Assembly (NCBI GenBank): GCA_019636675.1 | Contig: JAHBXC010000002.1 | Location: 186,001-250,000 of the forward strand | Direction: 5' to 3' | Source of the DNA: Phycisphaeraceae bacterium | GTDB taxonomy: Bacteria; Planctomycetota; Phycisphaerae; Phycisphaerales; UBA1924 | DNA: 64,000 nt | Part shown: positions 59,074 through 64,000 of the stretch, piece by piece | Layout: each line of letters opens with the position of its first letter | Numbering within the stretch: the first letter of the stretch is position 1 | Translations under genes and position numbers: made by a program | Notes under the pieces: generated by a model | Seen by the model: only the letters and a program-made list of their open reading frames with translations | What the model was told of the DNA's origin: nothing | Database searches by the model: none

Positions 59074-61140
59074 TCAGCCGGCGGCGGGGCTGCGCCTGGG
59101 CGTCGGAGACGCCGGGGACTCTTCCCGCTTCGGGCGATCGAGCAGCAGCCCTCGCACGCGCTGCGCGATGCCGGCGGCGTCGAGCCCCGTCTCCGCCAGT
59201 TGCGAGGAGCGGCTGTTCTGGTAGATCCAGTGGTCGGGGATGCCCAGCGTGCGCACGCGCGACGCGTTGAGGCCCATCTCGGACGCGGCCTCGAGGACCG
59301 CCGTCCCGAACCCGCCCACGACGCTGTGGTCCTCGACCGTCAGGATCGGGATGTCGCGCGTCAGCAGGTCGCGGATCAGCTCACGGTCGACCGGCTTGGC
59401 GAAGCGCGCGTCGTAGACGCTCACGCGGATGTCGGGGGCCAGCTGCGTCGCGGCCTCGACCGACGCGATCGCCGGCGAGCCGAACGCGAGGATCGCGGCG
59501 TCGGGGCGCTCGACCTCTCGCAGCGCGCGGGCCTTGCCCACGACGAACGCCGGGCAGGGCTCGCTTGCGAACAGCGCCGACACGTTGTCGCGCGGGTAAC
59601 GCACGGCGCTCAGACCGGTCTCCCAGGTGCGCATGAACTCGAGGGCCGCCAGGAGCGAGGGCTCGTCGATCGCGGCGGTGACGACCGCGCCTGGCAGGGT
59701 GCGCAGGATCGCGACATCGCAGAAGCCGTGGTGGACCGCGCCGTCGCCGCCAACCAGCCCGGCGCGATCGAGGCACAGACGCACGGGAAGCCCCTGCAGC
59801 GCGACTTCCTGGAAGGCCTGGTCGAACGCGCGCTGGAGGAACGTGCAGTACACGGCGAAGAAGGGCTTGAGCCCGGTCTTCGCCAGCCCCGCCATCATGT
59901 CCATCGCGTGGCTCTCGCAGATGCCCGTGTCCCAGGTGCGATCCGGGAACGCCTTGAGCACCTTGGAAACACCCGTCCCGTCGGGCATCGCGGCGGTGGC
60001 GGCGACGACCTTCGCGTCGCGCTCCATCATCCCCAGCAGCGCGTCGCCGAACGCGCTCGTGAACGAACGCCCGGACTTCTTCAGCTCGACGCGGCAACCG
60101 GTGTTGACCAGCTCGCGCGTCGCGGCGGCGCTGGCGGCGTCGCTCGAGGTGACGTCCGGGTCGGTTTTCACGCTGAAGGCGCTGGGCGAGTGGAACGTGG
60201 TCGCGTCCTGCTCGGCGTAGTGGATGCCCTTGCCCTTGACGGTCTTGACGTGGAGCACCATCGGGCGATCGAAGTCGCGCGCCTCGGCGAGGAACTCGAT
60301 GAGCGAGGGCAGGTCGTGCCCGTCGACCGGGCCGATGTGCATCAGCCCGAAGTGCTCGAACCAGTTCACCTCGCGCCCGGACGCCGGGCCGTCGTGCTGC
60401 TCGCGCGCGACCAGCCACGCCTTGGTGGCCTCGCCGAAGCGGTGGTACGCGTCTTCGACCAGCTTGCCGCCGGGCACGCGGTTGAGCACCTTGCGCGCCT
60501 GGCGCTTGAAATCAGAGTACAGCGGGTTGATGCGCAGCCGGTCGAAGTACTGCGCCATCGCGCCCTGCGGGTGGCTGATGGACATCCCGTTGTCGTTGAG
60601 GACGACGAGGAACTGTCGCGCCAGCGTTCCGGCGTTGTTCAGGCCTTCGAGCGCGACGCCGTTGACGATCGACGCGTCGCCCACGAAGCAGACCACGCGA
60701 CGACCCTTCGGGTTGTGCTGGGGGTCAAACGCTTCGCTGTTGAGCGAGTCGCCCCGGGCCATGCCCACGCCCGTGCTGATCGCGGTGCCGGCGTGCCCGA
60801 CCGAGAAGAGGTCGTACGACGACTCGCGCGGGTCGGGGAAGCCCGACATGCCGGCGCTGGTGCGCAGGCCCCCGAGCAGGTCGGCGCGCCCGGTCAGCAG
60901 CTTGTGCGGATAGCACTGGTGCCCGACATCGAAGAGCAGGCGGTCGTGCGCGAAGTCGAAGACATAGTGCAGCGCGATCGTCAGCTCGACGACGCCGAGG
61001 TTCGGGGCGAGGTGCCCGCCCGTCTTCGAGACCTGATCCACGATGCGCGCGCGGATCTCGGCCGCGAGGGTCGGGAGCTGGTCGATCGGCAGGCGCTTCA
61101 GGTCGGCAGGCGAGCGGATCGTGTCGAGCAGGTTGGTCAT
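59074..61140 (-). CDS. dxs: 1-deoxy-D-xylulose-5-phosphate synthase
   Basis: This 688-residue thiamine diphosphate enzyme makes the first intermediate of the MEP isoprenoid pathway from pyruvate and glyceraldehyde 3-phosphate. Seen are GGHLAPNLGVVELTIALHYVF, LFDVGHQCYPHKLLTG, SVGHAGTAIS, the ThDP-binding VVCFVGDASIVNGVALEGLNN (GDAS variant of GDGA) with LNDNGMSIS, HVKTVKGKGIHYAE, and the transketolase C-terminal domain (VRLCLDRAGLVGGDGAVHHG). ATG 61140 is used; ATG 61161 would add seven residues. The next gene upstream, a polyprenyl synthase, fits the same pathway. Confidence 0.94.
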   Translation of the reverse strand: MTNLLDTIRSPADLKRLPIDQLPTLAAEIRARIVDQVSKTGGHLAPNLGVVELTIALHYVFDFAHDRLLFDVGHQCYPHKLLTGRADLLGGLRTSAGMSGFPDPRESSYDLFSVGHAGTAISTGVGMARGDSLNSEAFDPQHNPKGRRVVCFVGDASIVNGVALEGLNNAGTLARQFLVVLNDNGMSISHPQGAMAQYFDRLRINPLYSDFKRQARKVLNRVPGGKLVEDAYHRFGEATKAWLVAREQHDGPASGREVNWFEHFGLMHIGPVDGHDLPSLIEFLAEARDFDRPMVLHVKTVKGKGIHYAEQDATTFHSPSAFSVKTDPDVTSSDAASAAATRELVNTGCRVELKKSGRSFTSAFGDALLGMMERDAKVVAATAAMPDGTGVSKVLKAFPDRTWDTGICESHAMDMMAGLAKTGLKPFFAVYCTFLQRAFDQAFQEVALQGLPVRLCLDRAGLVGGDGAVHHGFCDVAILRTLPGAVVTAAIDEPSLLAALEFMRTWETGLSAVRYPRDNVSALFASEPCPAFVVGKARALREVERPDAAILAFGSPAIASVEAATQLAPDIRVSVYDARFAKPVDRELIRDLLTRDIPILTVEDHSVVGGFGTAVLEAASEMGLNASRVRTLGIPDHWIYQNSRSSQLAETGLDAAGIAQRVRGLLLDRPKREESPASPTPRRSPAAG

Positions 61141-61201
61141 CGCGTCGGCCTGGCCTTCCATCGGGGGGGCGATACCTCACAGGAGTGTAGGGAATCGGCC
61201 C

Positions 61202-62125
61202 TCACGATGTTCGCACGGCAAGGAAATCGCAGATTCGCCCCAGCTCCGTCGCACGCTCCCCGAAAGGCGCCAGCGCCGAGGTCGCCAGGGCGTGCAGGCG
61301 CTCGACCTCGGCCCGGGAACCCTCGATCCCCAGCACCCCGGGAAAGGTGGTCTTGCCCGCCGCCGCGTCCTTGCCCGTCCGCTTGCCCGTATTCTCGGGC
61401 GTCTGCTCGACGTCGAGCAGGTCGTCGACGATCTGGAACATCAGCCCGACAGCCGAGCCATAGGTCGTCAGCGCTTCGAGAGCGTCCTCTGGCGAGCCAG
61501 ACCGTCGGCCCGTCTCTGCAGGAGAAACCGCCCGGAGCCCCATCATGGCGCCCATGCGGCAGGACGCGAGGATCAGTGCCCCGGTTTTGCAGCGGTGGAT
61601 CAGCGAGACCCGCTCCTGTGCGCTCAAGCCCTCGGGCAAGCCGCCCAGCGTGTCGTACACCTGCCCGACGATCATCGCGCCCGACGCGTCGGCGAGCTCG
61701 CGAGTCAGAAGGCCCGCCAGCGCCGGGTCGATCCCCTCGGTCGTCAGGGCCCGGAACGCGAGCACCGTCATCGCGTCGCCCGCGAGGATCGCCATCGCCT
61801 CGCTGGTCGCCTTGTGCAGGGTTGGGCGCCCCCGGCGCAGGTCGTCGTCGTCCATCGCCGGCAGGTCGTCGTGCACGAGCGAGAACGCGTGGATCAGCTC
61901 GACCGCCGCCGCCGCTGGCAGTGCGGCCTCGCGAGGGGCACCGACGGCGGCGCAGCACTCCAGCGCCAGGCAGGGGCGCAGGCGCTTGCCGCCACCGAGC
62001 AGCGCGTAGCGGATCGCCTCGCGCAGGGATTCCGCGAGTTCGATCGACGAAAGGAAGCGGTCGAGGCGCCCGTCCACGAGCGCGGCGGCGCGCGAGAGCG
62101 ACTCGGGCGTGGTCGGCTGGGTCAT
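61202..62125 (-). CDS. ispA: Polyprenyl (farnesyl/geranylgeranyl) diphosphate synthase
   Basis: This 307-residue enzyme condenses isopentenyl diphosphate units. It has GGGKRLRPCLALECC, the first aspartate-rich motif HDDLPAMDDDDLRRGRPTLHK (with the two extra residues of the short-chain bacterial type), and the second motif VGLMFQIVDDLLDVE, plus TTFPGVLG (KxTYPxLxG element). The form of the first motif suggests a C15-C20 product. It lies 61 bp from dxs on the same strand and shares the pathway, so it is probably cotranscribed. Confidence 0.9.
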   Translation of the reverse strand: MTQPTTPESLSRAAALVDGRLDRFLSSIELAESLREAIRYALLGGGKRLRPCLALECCAAVGAPREAALPAAAAVELIHAFSLVHDDLPAMDDDDLRRGRPTLHKATSEAMAILAGDAMTVLAFRALTTEGIDPALAGLLTRELADASGAMIVGQVYDTLGGLPEGLSAQERVSLIHRCKTGALILASCRMGAMMGLRAVSPAETGRRSGSPEDALEALTTYGSAVGLMFQIVDDLLDVEQTPENTGKRTGKDAAAGKTTFPGVLGIEGSRAEVERLHALATSALAPFGERATELGRICDFLAVRTS

Positions 62126-62187
62126 CGCGGGGGTCGTGGTGGAGGGCGGGTTCACGACGGGAGTGTACCTGTGCGCGCCGGGCGCCC

Positions 62188-62652
62188 TCAGGACGCGACG
62201 TGCTCGCGCGACGCCAGCATCGAGTACATCTCGTCGGCGCTCATCGCGTTGTAGAGCTGTTCGCGGAACTCGGCGTCGGCCATGAGGCGACTGATCTTGG
62301 CCAGCGCCTGGATGTGGTCGCTGGTCTTGTCCGGGGGGCTCGCGAGCAGGACGATGAGGCGGACCGGCTTCTGGTCGATCGCGGCGAACTCGAGAGGGTT
62401 CGCCGGCTTGCCGATCGCCATCGCGAGCCCGGCGACCGAGGCGCACTTGCCGTGGGGGATCGCCAGCCCGTGCCCGATCCCGGTGGTGCGAGTCTGCTCG
62501 CGGGTCCAGACCGCCTGCTTGAGCGACTCGGCGTCCAGCACGCGACCGGACTGGGCGAGCGCGTCGACCAGCTCGAAGATCGCGCCCTTCTTATCGAGGG
62601 CGACGAGCGGGACTTTGACGCAGGTCGGCTTGAGGATCTCGGTCAGATTCAT
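62188..62652 (-). CDS. PTS EIIA (fructose/nitrogen type) domain protein
   Basis: This 154-residue single-domain protein has the EIIA fold of the fructose/mannitol and PtsN type: MNLTEILKPTCVKVPL, REQTRTTGIGHGLAIPHGKC with the phosphorylated His in IPHGK, and VRLIVLLASPPDKTSDHIQALAKISRLM. No EIIB/EIIC partners are in the window, so a regulatory (PtsN-like) role is likelier than sugar transport. It sits between ispA and rsmB on the same strand. An upstream in-frame ATG at 62682 is possible but less like family starts. Confidence 0.88.
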   Translation of the reverse strand: MNLTEILKPTCVKVPLVALDKKGAIFELVDALAQSGRVLDAESLKQAVWTREQTRTTGIGHGLAIPHGKCASVAGLAMAIGKPANPLEFAAIDQKPVRLIVLLASPPDKTSDHIQALAKISRLMADAEFREQLYNAMSADEMYSMLASREHVAS

Positions 62653-62742
62653 CGCGGAAACCACACGAGTTTGGTGAAGCACGGGCTCTGGAGACGAAGC
62701 CGACCGGGTGACTCAAGAGTGTAGCCGTCGCGTGGGGCCCGG

Positions 62743-64000
62743 TCAGGACAGCAGGGCCGCGAAGGAGCCGTCGGAGTACTTCTCGGGGGGGTCGCCGGGC
62801 CCGCCCTGGGGGGCGCGCCGGTTGATGCGAGAGGGCTTCATCGCGTGCCAGCGCTCCATCCACGCCAGCTGCTCCTCATTCTCCTCTTTCTCGAGCGAGC
62901 AGGTGGAATAGAGGATCTGCCCCCGGCGCGCTCCCGAGTCGGTCGTCGCGACCAGGCGCATCGAGTCGGCGAGGATCTGGCGCTGGATGTTCGTCAGCTC
63001 GGTCTGCTTCTCGTCGTTGAAGCGGTACCTCGCCTCGACGCGGCGCGCGAGCACGCCGGTGTTCGAGCAGGGCACGTCGAGGAACACCAGATCGGCCTTG
63101 CCGGCGTACTCGATCAGGCGCTTGTACACGACGACCTCGACGCGCGGGTTGTTCGCGAAGACCTTCTTGAGGGTCTCGCGGCGCTGGTCGTGCGTGTCCG
63201 TCGCGATGATCTTCGCGTTGGGGAACGCCGCCGCGAGCTGGCGCGTCTTGGTGCCCTGCCCGGCGCAGGCGTCGATGATCAGCGAGGGGCTGAGGTCGAG
63301 CACGCTCTGCACCGCGAGCGACGACGCCGGGTCCTGCACCCACAGGTCCGACCGGCTGGCGAGCAGCGCGAGGAGCTGGTCGCGCGAGCCGAGGAACGCG
63401 TGGTGCCCTGGCGCGGCGTGGGGGCGGGTGAGGTCGGGGGGCAGCGGCTCGCGCGCGTGCTGCGTGTTCAGGATGATCGGGGGCTGGGTCATCCCGTGCA
63501 TCGCGAGGGCGCGGACCTCGCGCATCGGCATGTGCTTGAGCCACGAGCGCAGCAGCGAGAGCGGGTGGCTCGTCGCGATCGCCAGACGCGACGCGGCGTC
63601 CTCGGGCAGTGGGGTGTTGATCAGCACGAGCGCACGCCCGTCGGCGAGCGGGATCTCGTCGAGACGGTCCGTCCAGGTGTCGCGGAAGCGCGCGGTCTCG
63701 TCCTGGTGCACGTCTTCCGAGATGCGGCGCAGCACCGCGTTCACCATCGCGCCGGCGCCGGGCCGGATGCGACGCTTCGCCCACTCCACCGTCGAGTGCA
63801 CCGCGGCGCGAGGGGGCACCTTGTCGAGGAAGAGGATCTGGGCCGCGCCGCCCAGCAGCGCCGCGCGGACCTTCGTCTCGAGCTTGTCCCACTCGGCGCG
63901 GATGTGGCGCGTGATCAGGAACTCGAGCGTCAGCCAGCGACGGATCGTCGCGTCGTAGACGGCGTGCGCGAAGGCGGCGTCGAGGGGCTCGAGCGCCTCG
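62743..64000 (-). CDS. rsmB: 16S rRNA (cytosine-967) methyltransferase RsmB-like, 5' partial
   Basis: The frame stays open from the stop at 62743 to the window end, so the start is missing; 419 residues are visible. The N-terminal part (for example RRWLTLEFLITRHIRAEWD, VRAALLGGAAQILFLDKVPP, VHSTVEWAKRRIRPGAGAMVNAVLRRI) is NusB-like, and the C-terminal part is a methyltransferase: DPASSLAVQSVL, IIDACAGQGTKTRQLAA (SAM site), ADLVFLDVPCSNTGVLARR (first Cys) and ILYSTCSLEKEENEEQ (catalytic Cys in STCS). It methylates C5 of a cytosine in 16S rRNA. It is the upstream gene of the minus-strand housekeeping run. Confidence 0.88.
   Translation of the reverse strand, partial: EALEPLDAAFAHAVYDATIRRWLTLEFLITRHIRAEWDKLETKVRAALLGGAAQILFLDKVPPRAAVHSTVEWAKRRIRPGAGAMVNAVLRRISEDVHQDETARFRDTWTDRLDEIPLADGRALVLINTPLPEDAASRLAIATSHPLSLLRSWLKHMPMREVRALAMHGMTQPPIILNTQHAREPLPPDLTRPHAAPGHHAFLGSRDQLLALLASRSDLWVQDPASSLAVQSVLDLSPSLIIDACAGQGTKTRQLAAAFPNAKIIATDTHDQRRETLKKVFANNPRVEVVVYKRLIEYAGKADLVFLDVPCSNTGVLARRVEARYRFNDEKQTELTNIQRQILADSMRLVATTDSGARRGQILYSTCSLEKEENEEQLAWMERWHAMKPSRINRRAPQGGPGDPPEKYSDGSFAALLS

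Noticed and set aside
58261-62724. Plus-strand open frame of about 1,490 codons opposite nadK, dxs, ispA and the PTS gene
   Set aside because: It mirrors well-recognised minus-strand genes, is full of Arg/Gly/Ala/Val repeats without motifs, and arises from high GC content at third positions.
1-64000. CRISPR arrays, tRNA or rRNA genes, transposases, phage genes
   Set aside because: No regularly spaced repeats, cloverleaf-like runs or mobile-element proteins were seen on reading the window.

Overview
The window is GC-rich, gene-dense bacterial chromosome, most likely from a Phycisphaerae-type member of the Planctomycetota. This is inferred from the gene content. Four exported proteins end in paired dockerin-like calcium loops, and five end in a short hydrophobic segment followed by three to five arginines (a PEP-CTERM-like sorting tail). 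There are several Tat-exported Gfo/Idh/MocA oxidoreductases and sugar-phosphate-isomerase-like TIM barrels, a 3-keto-disaccharide hydrolase (DUF1080), and an ECF sigma factor fused operon-wise to Ser/Thr kinases. I saw no rRNA, tRNA, CRISPR array, transposase or phage gene.

Layout. 1-1013: the end of a truncated DNA-alkylation-repair gene and a thioredoxin-fold lipoprotein. 1033-10566: three exported HAF-repeat proteins and one other exported protein, bracketed by two paralogous putative HTH regulators, each divergent from an exported-protein gene across a palindrome-rich control region; a GNAT acetyltransferase and an APC permease sit inside. 10619-22038: a sugar-oxidation island with three TIM-barrel isomerase/lyase-like proteins, four Gfo/Idh/MocA dehydrogenases, a DUF1080 lipoprotein, a membrane protein with one CxxCH haem site, an ApbE-like protein and a nucleoside/sugar MFS permease. 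Many of these genes overlap by 4 bp. This looks like a glycoside 3-oxidation and cleavage pathway split between envelope and cytoplasm. 22070-29597: an exported PETase/cutinase-like hydrolase, a tricorn-like S41 protease and two exported propeller-like proteins.

29656-34976: a TrmB-type regulator and a lysW-lysX-lysY-lysZ-lysK operon (carrier-protein route to lysine or ornithine), preceded by a very small transcription unit with its own promoter and terminator. 35067-46127: an ECF sigma factor, a TPR Ser/Thr kinase, a CHASE2 Ser/Thr kinase and two related secreted proteins of unknown family in one run, then a broken KefB-type antiporter and a third kinase. 46406-53043: a sorted exported protein, an RND efflux pair and a beta-propeller phytase. 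53464-56046: a large dockerin protein that looks like a catalytically dead subtilase. 56220-64000: housekeeping genes on the minus strand (rsmB, PTS IIA, ispA, dxs, nadK, serS), with a strongly structured non-coding region and intrinsic terminator between nadK and serS.

The observations most worth following are the structured RNA candidate upstream of serS, the paired regulators with their palindromic control regions, the 3-keto-glycoside island, and the sigma/kinase/CHASE2 operon with its twin secreted proteins.
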